53,577 nucleotides of DNA from Oscillospiraceae bacterium (GCA_017469115.1 JAFUGY010000068.1:1-53577), one strand, 5' to 3'. Positions 16,208 through 25,313 are shown, numbered from the stretch's first letter. Notes: generated by a model from the letters alone, not told the origin. A program made the numbers and translations.

Positions 16208-17088
16208 GGCGTTTTGTTGAACAGGAGGATGGAGAGGAGAACCAGCAAAATTCCAATGATCTTGACGATTGTGACGCTCTCGGCAAAAGCAATGAGACCG
16301 ATGATGGTTGCGACCACAAGCTCAACGGAAGCTACCACCGGAACTTTACTTGCCTGTGAGATTTTGGAAAGCCCGCTGAAATAGAAGCTATAGGCCAGCG
16401 CCGTCGGGATCAGGCCAAAAAGAAGGCCATAAAGGATAAGCCGGGCATTGAACGGGGTTTCCACCGTGAGCCACGGGCGGCGCGTAACGGCAACGAAAAG
16501 GCAACCGAACATCAGGTTGTACGTTGCCACGGCAAAGGGGGAGGATTCCTCCTTCATGGCGATCTTGCCGAATACGGCCGTCATGGCATAGGTAAAGCCT
16601 GCGCCGATCCCGATCAGGATGCCGAGGGGAGCAAACGATGCAGCGTTGAACTCTCCTCCGGTTGCGGTGAGGGCACACCCGATTACGTTAATCAGCAGAG
16701 CAATCCATTTCAGAACATTCAGCTTCTCTTTAAAAAGCAGCACTGACGCAATGCTTGTGAAAATCGGAGCAGTATACAGGAGAACTGACCCAACTGACAT
16801 CCCATTCATACTGATGGACATGCTGTATAACATATTGAAGGTGCCCTGGCAGACGATCCCCAGCAGGATACAGGAAATCAGCGTGTTCCGCCCCACTCGA
16901 AACGCTTTTGGCCCATCAAAAATCAGGGTCAGAAGAGCCAGCAGAAGGAAGCCGAAAAATAATCGGAGAAAGCTCGTATACGGAGAGGAAGAGCCCAGCA
17001 TCTCCATCCGTTTCACAAAAAGGCCGATTGTTCCCCAGAGGCATCCGGTGATGAATATCTTGATAAAACTTTTGATTTCTGAATTCAT
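16189..17088 (-). CDS. EamA/DMT-superfamily transporter
   Basis: 299 residues with ten hydrophobic segments arranged as two EamA repeats, the usual layout of drug/metabolite exporters in the cytoplasmic membrane. The N-terminus GCLWGTIGLFVKR and the second-repeat PVVASVELVVATIIGLIAF are characteristic. Substrate cannot be assigned. The ATG at 17088 has only a weak purine stretch upstream. It stands 114 bases after the acetyltransferase gene in the same direction and may share its promoter. Confidence 0.9.
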   Translation of the reverse strand: MNSEIKSFIKIFITGCLWGTIGLFVKRMEMLGSSSPYTSFLRLFFGFLLLALLTLIFDGPKAFRVGRNTLISCILLGIVCQGTFNMLYSMSISMNGMSVGSVLLYTAPIFTSIASVLLFKEKLNVLKWIALLINVIGCALTATGGEFNAASFAPLGILIGIGAGFTYAMTAVFGKIAMKEESSPFAVATYNLMFGCLFVAVTRRPWLTVETPFNARLILYGLLFGLIPTALAYSFYFSGLSKISQASKVPVVASVELVVATIIGLIAFAESVTIVKIIGILLVLLSILLFNKTPKKSPR

Positions 17089-17202
17089 GCTGATTTGTTT
17101 TCGCTTTCCATGACTGGATGATATACAGATATGCGGGGTGCTCTCTCGAAAGAAGCCGCAGAGTGAGGCATGACGGAAGCAGATGAAACCGGGAGTTGCC
17201 GA

Positions 17203-17859
17203 TTATCGCTGAATATGAATAAAGGCGTTGATTTCCTTTTCCAGGAGGCGAAATACGTTTGCAACCAGATATCCGTCTGCAATTGCATGATTCAGCCGGA
17301 CGCTCACGGGCATGACAAGCCTGTTGTTTTCTTCTCTGTATTTTCCCCAGTTGATAATCGGCGCAAAGTACAGATAACCATCCGGCAGTTCAATATTCAG
17401 GGAATCATAAGAAAGCCATGGCAGAAATGACGCATCAAACCAGTTGGGATGATTTGCTGAATCCAGCAGGTATTCTCTCGTCTTTTTCGCTTCTTCAATA
17501 TCCCGCAAAGCGCCGGCATAGAATCTGTTATAGTCTTCATGATAATTTGTGTACACAGGAGTGCAGGTTTCGGTATCTTCATGAAAGACGTACTGCGTGG
17601 GGTTGATTTGATCATAACAGATCAGCTCGTCGGTTTGCCAAAGATACCCCATTCTGTAATCCTCCCGGGAATTGAGAACCTCTGAGAGAATGTAAAGAAA
17701 GTTGAGGTAGAATTTTGTCCCGGTCTCTCTGGAGTGCGCTGCAAGATCTGTCACGTCAATTCTCGCAGTCATGGAAGTGGAACACTTGCAATCTTCCGAA
17801 AAGTGACGAAAAACGCCCTTCCGATAATAGGTTTCTCTGTCAATTACCTTATAGTTCAT
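17203..17859 (-). CDS. chloramphenicol acetyltransferase-family protein
   Basis: 218 residues, the length of type A CAT trimers, which O-acetylate chloramphenicol with acetyl-CoA. The catalytic motif, HHAxxDG in classical CATs, reads NHAIADG here; His191 and Asp195 keep their spacing, while the first His is Asn. FYLNFLYILSEVLNS, FHEDTETCTPVY and FLPWLSYDSLNIEL align with CAT core strands. It is clearly divergent from clinical catP/catQ-type proteins, so resistance is possible but not shown. GGAGAGG precedes the ATG. An inverted repeat sits on its promoter. Confidence 0.85.
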   Translation of the reverse strand: MNYKVIDRETYYRKGVFRHFSEDCKCSTSMTARIDVTDLAAHSRETGTKFYLNFLYILSEVLNSREDYRMGYLWQTDELICYDQINPTQYVFHEDTETCTPVYTNYHEDYNRFYAGALRDIEEAKKTREYLLDSANHPNWFDASFLPWLSYDSLNIELPDGYLYFAPIINWGKYREENNRLVMPVSVRLNHAIADGYLVANVFRLLEKEINAFIHIQR

Positions 17860-17897
17860 TCTGAATCCTCTCCCACCACTCTCAATCTGACAGGATG

Positions 17898-17933
17898 ATT
17901 ATAAGCCTAAAACGGAATTCCTGTAAAGGAATT
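17898..17933 (-). promoter_or_regulatory. promoter with operator-like inverted repeat, CAT-family gene
   Basis: Minus-strand TTTACA (17927-17922), 18-base spacer, TATAAT (17903-17898). A perfect inverted repeat AATTCCT-GTAA-AGGAATT (17916-17933) is centred on the -35, a position that would let a bound dimer block RNA polymerase. Confidence 0.6.
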
Positions 17934-18065
17934 TTTCAACAGGGACTCATTGTCAGCAGGACAGGGTTCCAGATATCTTTCCGCATGGAGCGCTCATTCA
18001 TGGAAGAAACTGTAACGATGGTACGGCAATCTTACGAGATCAAATCGTTTTGAAATATATTTCGG

Positions 18066-18094
18066 TTGATAAATCGAGGGGGAAGGGTTATTAT
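18066..18094 (+). promoter_or_regulatory. L-serine dehydratase promoter
   Basis: TTGATA (18066-18071), 17-base spacer, TATTAT (18089-18094). It lies about 40 bases before the coding start. Confidence 0.65.
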
Positions 18095-18135
18095 GAATCA
18101 AAAGATGTTTTACAGAAAGGAGAGAAGGGTTGCAG

Positions 18136-19365
18136 ATGAAAAGTATCACCAGCGTTTATAAAATCGGAAACGGACCTTCAAGCTCTCACACGGTCGGCCC
18201 CTACCATGCAGCGCAAACATTCGGCAGCCGGTATCCTGATGCCGACTCATATGAGGTGACGTTATACGGTTCCCTTGCTTTTACCGGGGAGGGCCATGGG
18301 ACCGGTAAAGCGATTCAGGAAGGCTTGCCCGGTGCGAAAATTCTTTTTGATCGGGAGACGAAGGAAGAGGATCTTCCTCACCCCAATACGATGCTCTTCA
18401 GAGCCTTCAAAGACGGAGCAGAAATTGCCTCCACGCGAATTTTCAGCATCGGCGGCGGATCGATCCGGATTGAATTCGAGTCTTCCGAGGAAGATAAGGA
18501 AGTCTATCCGCAGCGGTATTTCTCTGAAATCGTTGCTCTTTGCAATCAGGAGAACATCAGTATCATTCAGCTGATCTACATTCTGGAAGGATACACCCTG
18601 CGTGAATATCTGAAGAAGGTCTGGGAGGCTATGCAGGATGAGGTGGAACGGGGCCTGAACGCAGAAGGAATTCTCCCCGGAGGGTTAAACCTGACAAGAA
18701 AGGCGAAGTATCTCTATAACAAGCGCTGCTATAATGAAAGCGCAGACGTTACCATGAATCGTGTGATTGCTTCCTATGCTTATGCGGCCTCCGAGGAGAA
18801 TGCGGCAGAAAATGTAGTGGTTACCGCGCCAACCTGCGGGAGCTGTGGTGTGCTGCCATCCATCCTGTATTATATGAATAAGGACAGGGGATTCCCTGAG
18901 GATGAGATCCTCGATGCACTTGCCGTTGCAGGCTTGATCGGCAATGTGATCCGCACGAATGCCAGCATCTCCGGGGCAGAGTGCGGCTGTCAGGCTGAAA
19001 TCGGGAGTGCCTGTTCCATGGCAGCGGCTGCAGTTGCGCAGCTTTACGGCCTGAGTATCGACCAGATTGAATATGCAGCGGAGATTGCCATGGAGCATAA
19101 CCTGGGGCTCACCTGTGATCCGGTGGGCGGCCTTGTGCAGATCCCCTGCATCGAACGCAACGCGGTGGCAGCTATGCGTGCCCTGAGCTCGGTCAATCTG
19201 TCGCGCTTCCTCTATGCAACCAGAAAAATATCATTCGATGATATCGTGGCCACAATGTACCGTACCGGTCTGGATCTCAATGAAAAGTATCGGGAGACTT
19301 CTCACGGAGGTCTCGCCCAGATCTATCGGGAGACGCAAAAGCCATTTAATATCGAAGTGTCCTGA
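18136..19365 (+). CDS. L-serine ammonia-lyase (single-chain, iron-sulfur)
   Basis: Deaminates L-serine to pyruvate and ammonia with a [4Fe-4S] cluster. 409 residues from ATG 18136; TTG 18130 in frame is an alternative. The N-terminal motif GPSSSHTVGP (serine binding) and the C-terminal cysteines in APTCGSCGVLPS and SGAECGCQAEIGSACSMAAAA mark the alpha and beta parts fused in one chain, as in SdaA. Monocistronic with its own promoter. No damage seen. The next gene is convergent. Confidence 0.94.
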   Translation: MKSITSVYKIGNGPSSSHTVGPYHAAQTFGSRYPDADSYEVTLYGSLAFTGEGHGTGKAIQEGLPGAKILFDRETKEEDLPHPNTMLFRAFKDGAEIASTRIFSIGGGSIRIEFESSEEDKEVYPQRYFSEIVALCNQENISIIQLIYILEGYTLREYLKKVWEAMQDEVERGLNAEGILPGGLNLTRKAKYLYNKRCYNESADVTMNRVIASYAYAASEENAAENVVVTAPTCGSCGVLPSILYYMNKDRGFPEDEILDALAVAGLIGNVIRTNASISGAECGCQAEIGSACSMAAAAVAQLYGLSIDQIEYAAEIAMEHNLGLTCDPVGGLVQIPCIERNAVAAMRALSSVNLSRFLYATRKISFDDIVATMYRTGLDLNEKYRETSHGGLAQIYRETQKPFNIEVS

Positions 19366-19430
19366 TACTTCTTTGTCAGGTCGCTTTACAGAAATCGCTG
19401 GCGATGCAGTCTCTGCAGTTTTGGGAATTG

Positions 19431-20801
19431 TTACGATTTCCGTTGAATTCTGGCTTGCTTCCCCCAGGAGGGGAGCGGAGCATCCCCATATAAAATCCAA
19501 AGCACAGGCACTCCGTCGGCTTCCTCCTCCGTAGGGTAATCACCCAGGCCGTCCGTGATGATTACAATACACGATAGATCATTCCTCTCAAATTGTCTGA
19601 CATATCGGAAGATACAACTGAAATCTGTTCCGCCGTTTCGCTTCGGCCGGATTTTCAGCAGTTGATGGACAGATCCAAACGGAACGGGGGTGGTAACCTG
19701 CGTGTCGAAAAAGCCCAGTTTTCCCTGTAATTTTCCTTCGTACTGTTCGAGGGCAGCACAGATCTCACCGTAGATATCCACGATAATCTCATCATCAATT
19801 GAGCCGGAACTGTCAACCATGAAAAGCACATCTTTTAAAGAGACTTCCGTCTGGTTAAAATCGGGCAGGAAAAATCCGCTGTCAGCAAAACGGCGGTCCG
19901 GAGGCTGAAAAGAGTAGTCATTGAGCTCTTCCTGCAGAAAGCAGTCCAGGATCTTCTTCCATTCCAGACGCGCGGACCCGACGCCTTTCCAGATCCGTTC
20001 CAGCAAGTCCATCTGCTGAGGGGAATGGGATTCCATTGTTTCAATCATATTCAGCAGACGGTCGATCGCGGCATCCAGTTCCTCATTAAAAGGATGATCG
20101 TTGTTCTCTGCAGGATCGGCGCCGTACACATCGGATTCCTGCTTGTCCCGGTCTGCATCGGCCGCCGGTATGCTCTGACGCAGATCCTGATCCGGCTCCC
20201 TGATCTCACCTGATCCATCCGGAATCGTCTCTTCCGTCAGATCATCATACCCGGGAAAAAGAATCAGAGTGCCGTCCGGCGGCATACTGGAATTGCCCCA
20301 ATACCGGTCCGAATCAATCTGATAGCTGCGCCGCTCTCTGTCCTTCATCCGGCTGGGGTCAAAAGGTACTTCCCGGTATGCTTCCAGCGGCATGAGCTCA
20401 TTTCCCTCATGCCCCGGGAAATAGGTTCTGTGAGGCAGCCTCCCGATATGGGGCAGTTCCTCATAATTCCACCCACGGTTGCGCATGACGGAACAGGCAA
20501 TGATATCGCATGCATGGTGAAAACGGTCTCCGACGAAGAAAGGGGGCCGTTTCGTGTCCTCCAGGACAATGTGAATGACTTCATGGGTAAGAATATAATC
20601 GGTTTCCCGGTTTTCCAGCTTTTGAAACCAGTCCGGGTCAAACAGGATTGCCCGACCGTTTGTAGAGATACGCCGGACTTCTTTCGTCGCGACAAAATCC
20701 AGATACATCAAAACCATCGCTACGGCAGGATCTTTGACCATCAACCTGGCTCTGGAGTGACGAATTTTCTCGCGGATTTTTTTCTGCCTTCCCGGCGTCA
20801 T
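19431..20801 (-). CDS. DUF2201-type protein: putative metallopeptidase-like domain plus VWA-like domain
   Basis: 456 residues. The N-terminal half carries HEVIH (residues 73-77), a zinc-metallopeptidase-type HExxH, inside the DUF2201 N-terminal region. The middle (about 165-235) is acidic and low-complexity. The C-terminal 130 residues form a VWA-like domain with the MIDAS motif DSSGS. It overlaps the MoxR ATPase gene by four bases (ATGA), a conserved pairing in which the ATPase probably remodels a complex through the VWA protein. Whether it has protease activity is unknown. Confidence 0.88.
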   Translation of the reverse strand: MTPGRQKKIREKIRHSRARLMVKDPAVAMVLMYLDFVATKEVRRISTNGRAILFDPDWFQKLENRETDYILTHEVIHIVLEDTKRPPFFVGDRFHHACDIIACSVMRNRGWNYEELPHIGRLPHRTYFPGHEGNELMPLEAYREVPFDPSRMKDRERRSYQIDSDRYWGNSSMPPDGTLILFPGYDDLTEETIPDGSGEIREPDQDLRQSIPAADADRDKQESDVYGADPAENNDHPFNEELDAAIDRLLNMIETMESHSPQQMDLLERIWKGVGSARLEWKKILDCFLQEELNDYSFQPPDRRFADSGFFLPDFNQTEVSLKDVLFMVDSSGSIDDEIIVDIYGEICAALEQYEGKLQGKLGFFDTQVTTPVPFGSVHQLLKIRPKRNGGTDFSCIFRYVRQFERNDLSCIVIITDGLGDYPTEEEADGVPVLWILYGDAPLPSWGKQARIQRKS

Positions 20802-21898
20802 ACCCTGTTCTCCTCCTCATGGAAGGCAACCCACTGTGAGAAAATGCTGTTTTTTTCCAGTTTCTGTCTGACTGCCCGGATTCGATAGTAATCGTGGAAC
20901 AGACGGAAGCGGAATTCCATAGGCATCGTGCAGGCAAAATCGATCGAATGTACGAGCTCTGTTTCGGTTGCGCTTTTCCTTGCATAATCCACCATTGCCG
21001 CAACTGTTGCGTAAAGCAGTTCCGGCCTGTCGGGAGGCGTGCATGGTTTCCCCTCAAAAATCTGATCCAAAGGCGGGATGTGTTGATAGATTTCACACCA
21101 GGTTCGAAATGCTCCTGCCGTATTCGTCCCGATGCATCCGGCGATCAGGGGATAAACCCGTGTTAAATTATCGGAAACGGAATTGAGAATATTGCTGACC
21201 ATTTCCCAGGAACGGGGAGTCGGGAATGCCAGATTGTCTTCCACCGGGTCAAACAAGGTAAGCGTGGAAGAAATATAATCCAGATACCCCATGACAAACG
21301 GATGTACGTTCGCCTGAAGAGCCCATTCGTGCCAGCTGCCTGCATCTCCCTTGATTTCTATATGGCACAGCCTGTTTGCGAGTGCTTTGGGCATGTTAAA
21401 TGCCACACTCCTGTCGGTAACACGGTTGCCAGCAGCTATGATAATGCAGTTATCCGGCAGTTTGTGTTCTCCTACGGTGCGGTCAAGCGTAATCTGATAA
21501 GCTGCAGCCTGTACCGATTGCGGTGCAGCTGTAATCTCATCCAGAAAGAGAATGTTGATGACACTTTCATCCGCATCCATATCGAAGATTTTCGGCCGCA
21601 GCCATACGGCCAACGTCTTCTCGGCATTTGCAGTTGGGATGCCTCTCAGATCGACCGGGTTGAACAAAAGCAAGCGAACATCCGTCACGACAACCCGTTT
21701 CCCGGTTCGCTGCTGAATCTCCGCCGCAATTTGCCGGACACCCTGCGACTTGCCGACGCCTGGAGGACCCCAGAGCATAATCGAGGGAAACTTATAAAGG
21801 GGAAAGCTGGATTTGATCAGGCTGGAATAAGCGTCGGAAAGCTGCGCCACCATTTGCGCAACCGTGAGCTGAACCAGTCCGTTACTCTGTGACAGCAT
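20798..21898 (-). CDS. MoxR-family AAA+ ATPase
   Basis: 366 residues from ATG 21898, which has GGAG eight bases upstream; the frame is open to 22003 but without an RBS. Walker A is LWGPPGVGKS, Walker B is ILFLDEITAAP and the sensor-1 region is IIIAAGN. MoxR-type ATPases act as chaperones, often for VWA-domain proteins or metallo-complexes; the partner here is the overlapping downstream gene. An inverted repeat at 21972-21987 lies in its upstream region. Confidence 0.9.
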   Translation of the reverse strand: MLSQSNGLVQLTVAQMVAQLSDAYSSLIKSSFPLYKFPSIMLWGPPGVGKSQGVRQIAAEIQQRTGKRVVVTDVRLLLFNPVDLRGIPTANAEKTLAVWLRPKIFDMDADESVINILFLDEITAAPQSVQAAAYQITLDRTVGEHKLPDNCIIIAAGNRVTDRSVAFNMPKALANRLCHIEIKGDAGSWHEWALQANVHPFVMGYLDYISSTLTLFDPVEDNLAFPTPRSWEMVSNILNSVSDNLTRVYPLIAGCIGTNTAGAFRTWCEIYQHIPPLDQIFEGKPCTPPDRPELLYATVAAMVDYARKSATETELVHSIDFACTMPMEFRFRLFHDYYRIRAVRQKLEKNSIFSQWVAFHEEENRV

Positions 21899-21971
21899 AC
21901 AGAGGTCTCCTTTCTCAGTAAGGTCTTCGGTGATTCTAGGGATTCGATGGTTCCATGTTAACACCAAAACT

Positions 21972-21987
21972 GTCCTATAAATAGGAC
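21972..21987. promoter_or_regulatory. operator-like inverted repeat upstream of MoxR operon
   Basis: GTCCTATAAATAGGAC: seven-base perfect arms around AA. On the minus strand it lies just downstream of a -10-like TATAAG, about 75 bases before the MoxR ATG. Confidence 0.45.
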
Positions 21988-22025
21988 TTATAAATTTGTT
22001 CACAAAAAATTCATAATTTTAAGGC

Positions 22026-22100
22026 AAAAAAGATCAGCTGCACGAAAACAGCTGCTTAATTGAGCTTAATTGAAAAAGATCAGCTGTACGAAAACAGCTG
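22026..22100. repeat. tandem hairpin repeats, two copies
   Basis: Two near-identical 28-base units (22027-22054 and 22073-22100) start AAAAAGATCAGCTG and end ACGAAAACAGCTG. Each holds an inverted pair of CAGCTG. The 18 bases between them are themselves a doubled CTTAATTGA/G. They lie in the 341-base gap between the MATE and MoxR genes, which has no coding frame I would support. Confidence 0.75.
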
Positions 22101-22239
22101 ATAGCAACGCTTCATAATAATTGTTCCTGATGACAACGGCTCAGAATGGTTAGGGGTGGGATTTTATAACCCCGTTACCACCCAATGTCATTGCGCATCA
22201 TTTTCAATCTGCAGTGCCAACCGGCATCGCAGTTTTTTG

Positions 22240-23691
22240 TTACGGTGCTTGAAGGGAAGGACAGCCTTTTCGACTTCCGGCTGTATTTTCCAGGACATTC
22301 CCGGCGCTGAGTTCACGGTACACTTTTCCAATCACTACCATTGTCAGGATAAAGGTCAGAATATCTGCAGTCGGGAAGGCGTAAAGAACGCCGTCCAACC
22401 CGAAAACTCGCGGCAGCAGGATAGGCAGAAAAACGCCGAAGATGATCTCTCTTACCAGAGACAGAATCATGGAAGGACCGGCTTTCCCCAGCGCCTGTAA
22501 ATAGATAAAGGTTCCTTTGTTGACCATGGCCAACACCATCATGCAGAGATAGATGCGGAAACAGCGGACGGCAAAAGCCGTATAGTAAGCGCTCTCGCTG
22601 CCCGCACCGAAGATATTGATCAGCTGTCGCGGCAAAAGCTCCACAATCAGCAGGGCAATGAAGCCGATCGCCGCTTCCCAGGCAAGCAGCATGGTAAAGA
22701 GATCCTTTGCGCGGTCCCTGCGTCCTGCCCCAATGTTATAACCGACCACCGGAATGCATCCTGCTGCAAGGCCTACTGAAATGGAGATGGCGATCTGGAA
22801 GAATTTCATGACGATGCCAAGCACCGCCAGCGGAATCTGGGCATATTCCGCCTGCCTGAATACGGGATCCAGTGCGCCGTACTTGGTGACCATATTCTGC
22901 ACGGCTGCCATAGAAATGACCAGTGAGATCTGACTGAGAAAACTGGTAACGCCCAGCAGCAGAAAACGCCGAATGAATCTTCCTTTGAAAGAAAAACTGT
23001 TCTTTTGGAGCTTCACGGCATTCATGTGGAAGAGATACCAGACGGCGAGCCCGGCTGTCAGAATCTGTCCGGCAACCGTGGCAACCGCAGCGCCCATCAT
23101 GCCCATTTTCAGCGGAAAGATGAAGATCGGGTCAAGAATTATGTTTGTTACTGCGCCGGCAACTGTGGATACCATAGCAAAACGAGGGCTTCCGTCCGAG
23201 CGGATGATCGGGTTCATTGCCTGACCGAACATGTAAAAAGGCATGCCCAGTGCGATCCAGAAAAAGTATTCCTTTGCGGAGATGTAGGTCTCTGCATTGA
23301 CCTTGCCGCCGAAGAAGGTTAGAATCGGCTCCATGGCCAGAAGATAGACAGCTGTCAGAATCAGGCTGGTCCCCAGGCAAAGGATGATGGCATTGCCGAT
23401 GCTTCGGTGGGCATCGTCGGTTCTCCCTGCTCCCAGTGAGATGGAAACGAAGGCGCAGGCACCGTCCCCGATCATGACTGCGATCGCCAGAGCGACTACC
23501 GTCAACGGAAAAACAACCGTGTTGGCAGCATTGCCATAGGAGCCGAGATAGTCAGCGTTGGCGATGAAAATCTGATCGACGATGTTATAGAGTGCGGCCA
23601 CGACCAGCGATATGATGCAGGGAAGCGAGTATTTCCGCATCAGGGTTGAGAGTTTTTCTGTTTCCAGAAAAGCGTTGGATTTTTGTTCCAT
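22240..23691 (-). CDS. MATE-family efflux transporter
   Basis: Cation-coupled exporter of drugs or metabolites with twelve hydrophobic segments in two halves. 483 residues from ATG 23691, preceded by GGAAGGAGAACAC; the frame is open upstream to 23856, but that extension is unlike the family. Markers are LVVAALYNIVDQIFIA in TM1, PLTVVALAIAVMIGDGACAF, and GLAAGCIPVVGYNIGAGRRDRAK in the second half. Substrate unknown. It sits on the minus strand after the membrane-anchored XRE gene. Confidence 0.93.
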   Translation of the reverse strand: MEQKSNAFLETEKLSTLMRKYSLPCIISLVVAALYNIVDQIFIANADYLGSYGNAANTVVFPLTVVALAIAVMIGDGACAFVSISLGAGRTDDAHRSIGNAIILCLGTSLILTAVYLLAMEPILTFFGGKVNAETYISAKEYFFWIALGMPFYMFGQAMNPIIRSDGSPRFAMVSTVAGAVTNIILDPIFIFPLKMGMMGAAVATVAGQILTAGLAVWYLFHMNAVKLQKNSFSFKGRFIRRFLLLGVTSFLSQISLVISMAAVQNMVTKYGALDPVFRQAEYAQIPLAVLGIVMKFFQIAISISVGLAAGCIPVVGYNIGAGRRDRAKDLFTMLLAWEAAIGFIALLIVELLPRQLINIFGAGSESAYYTAFAVRCFRIYLCMMVLAMVNKGTFIYLQALGKAGPSMILSLVREIIFGVFLPILLPRVFGLDGVLYAFPTADILTFILTMVVIGKVYRELSAGNVLENTAGSRKGCPSLQAP

Positions 23692-23780
23692 GTGTTCTCC
23701 TTCCAAAACGAAAAAGCACCGTGCAGACCGTTGTATCGTATCAGCACAATGCTTGTATCGTTTCCATGTATGAAATGAAA

Positions 23781-23820
23781 AGTGTGCGGCGAAGTCGGAT
23801 TTACGCTTTCGCCACACACT
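23781..23820. promoter_or_regulatory. inverted repeat upstream of MATE gene
   Basis: Thirteen-base arms (23781-23793 and 23808-23820, one mismatch) beginning AGTGTG and ending CACACT. It lies between the MATE start and the XRE stop and may be a terminator for the XRE gene or an operator; no T run follows on the minus strand. Confidence 0.35.
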
Positions 23821-23877
23821 GTCGGGCATTATAAGCCGAATTTTTAAAAAAGTCAAATCATTTTTTATGGGAAACCG

Positions 23878-24477
23878 TTATTTAAGGAACTTTGATATCA
23901 AGAGCCTTATCCATGCTGCAACTGCAAACATTGCAAGAAACCAAATGACTTTTCTTACAGGTTCCGGAATACTGCTGTATTTAGAATTTGTATTTCTGAT
24001 CCTGAATTTACTCAGCAATCCCGTTGTATATAAGGGGAACATGAATACCGTGACATATATTATTGCTTTGCTGATTCCATAAGCATACCGGAACAGGTTA
24101 TTTCCGGCATAAAAGCCGGTTCTCCCGAGTGCCATGTAGAGAATCAGCGCGATAAGACCAAGAAAGCTCATATTTCGGATGCTCTTCACCAACGTTTCTT
24201 TTTCTGCTTTGGCGTAATCCGACATCGTTTCGGCAACTTCTTTTACATCTTCTTTCATTGTCTCGCGTTTCCTTTCTCCGTAAATTAACTCCGGAATGCT
24301 CACATCATAAAACTCTGCAATTTCAGTCAATAAACTGCTGTCAGGCATATTGTTTCCGGTCTCCCAGCGTGAAATTGATCTGTTGGAAACACCCAGCTGT
24401 TCAGCCAACTGCTCCTGTGTCAAATTCTTCTCTTTTCTGAGCGCTTTCAGGAAAGCGCCGATCTTCATCTGATCCAC
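23878..24477 (-). CDS. XRE-family regulator with C-terminal membrane domain
   Basis: 199 residues. The helix-turn-helix covers about residues 8-62 (LRKEKNLTQEQLAEQLGVSNRSISRWETG). A linker of about 30 residues follows, then three hydrophobic segments (about 104-120, 135-152, 177-192). This domain order is common for membrane-tethered XRE regulators in Clostridia; the signal sensed is unknown. GTG 24477 is supported by AGGAGG eight bases upstream. The downstream gene in the same direction is a MATE exporter, a plausible target. Confidence 0.87.
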   Translation of the reverse strand: MDQMKIGAFLKALRKEKNLTQEQLAEQLGVSNRSISRWETGNNMPDSSLLTEIAEFYDVSIPELIYGERKRETMKEDVKEVAETMSDYAKAEKETLVKSIRNMSFLGLIALILYMALGRTGFYAGNNLFRYAYGISKAIIYVTVFMFPLYTTGLLSKFRIRNTNSKYSSIPEPVRKVIWFLAMFAVAAWIRLLISKFLK

Positions 24478-24764
24478 TTGAAATGCCTCCTTTCGCAGTC
24501 AGTTTAACACCGATCTTATCTTTTGAACACGACAAAAAGTGAGAAAATGCTGTATTCTGATTAGACATTCTATTCCGGATTGGGATCTGAATCAATTATA
24601 GCAGTTTTCGCAACAGATGTTATCAAAAGAATGTCCGAAGACCTTTACTCGGCTGAGGAGTTGGTTCGCAAATAATTTTTCTCAATGTTTCAACGTGTGT
24701 GACAGTAGTGTGATAATGATTGTGCTATACTTACGCCATCAAATAAAAACGGAGGAAAAATAAA

Positions 24765-24971
24765 ATGAAATTTGTGGAACTGTTTGCAATGCTGTTTGTG
24801 GTAAATCTTCTCATCGTGAATGCTGTTATGTTTGTTCTTCTCCCGCTGGTCGGCGTTTACTTTGGTATGAATCTTTTTGTGAACCTGCTGATTCCCGCTG
24901 CTTTTGCTGCTGTCGCCGTTGAAAGTGCTGTGAATAGGGAAAGACAGATGATGCTTTACAGCAGAGCGTAA
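24765..24971 (+). CDS. small two-segment membrane protein, unknown
   Basis: 68 residues with a clear RBS (GGAGG, ATG 24765). Two hydrophobic segments (residues 8-32 and 37-55) are followed by a short charged tail, NRERQMMLYSRA. No recognised family. It is divergent from the XRE gene and stands alone. No convincing promoter spacing was found in the 287 bases upstream. Confidence 0.6.
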   Translation: MKFVELFAMLFVVNLLIVNAVMFVLLPLVGVYFGMNLFVNLLIPAAFAAVAVESAVNRERQMMLYSRA

Positions 24972-25313
24972 TGAAACGAAAAACCAAGAGATAGAATAAC
25001 AATGTAATTTGAAAATATAAAAGAGCTCAATAAGCTGGAAGGGCTGAGCCGGGCTAAAGTAAGCTCTCGATTATCGGTTTTTTACCGGAGACCGGGAGCC
25101 TTTTTTACAGGCAATGATGACAATCACCGGCCTGTATTTTTATGCCCGGATGCACACTCATAGAAAGCGAACAGTGACAGCTGATTGAATTTTGCCTTTT
25201 TGGTAAAAAATTAATTTTATGTTTGATGCTTCTGACATTCATCCGTGCTGCAGTTTTCCGACCGGAGATTTGACAATCGAGATTCCGGGCGAATTCTTCT
25301 GATCTTTCCATAA
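24972..25313. other. non-coding stretch with G/C-rich imperfect repeats
   Basis: No supportable gene. Between 25020 and 25105 GAGCT and AGCTC can pair across an inner GGCTGAGCC, followed by CGGTTTTTTACCG and a run of six Ts. It may be a small RNA or a leader remnant, but I cannot assign a known class. Confidence 0.3.

Noticed and set aside
22026-22100. Possible CRISPR array
   Set aside because: Only two units, 18-base spacer made of a repeat itself, no cas genes.
23867-24082. 71-codon plus-strand hydrophobic frame
   Set aside because: Antisense of the membrane domain of the XRE regulator; hydrophobic codons mirror each other, and there is no RBS.
24691-24731. Promoter for the small membrane gene at 24765 (GTGACA ... 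TATACT)
   Set aside because: Spacer is 21 bases, too long for a standard promoter.
25105-25311. 68-codon minus-strand frame between small membrane gene and DUF1294 gene
   Set aside because: No RBS, begins next to the perfect terminator stem at 25314, Cys/His content irregular and no family.
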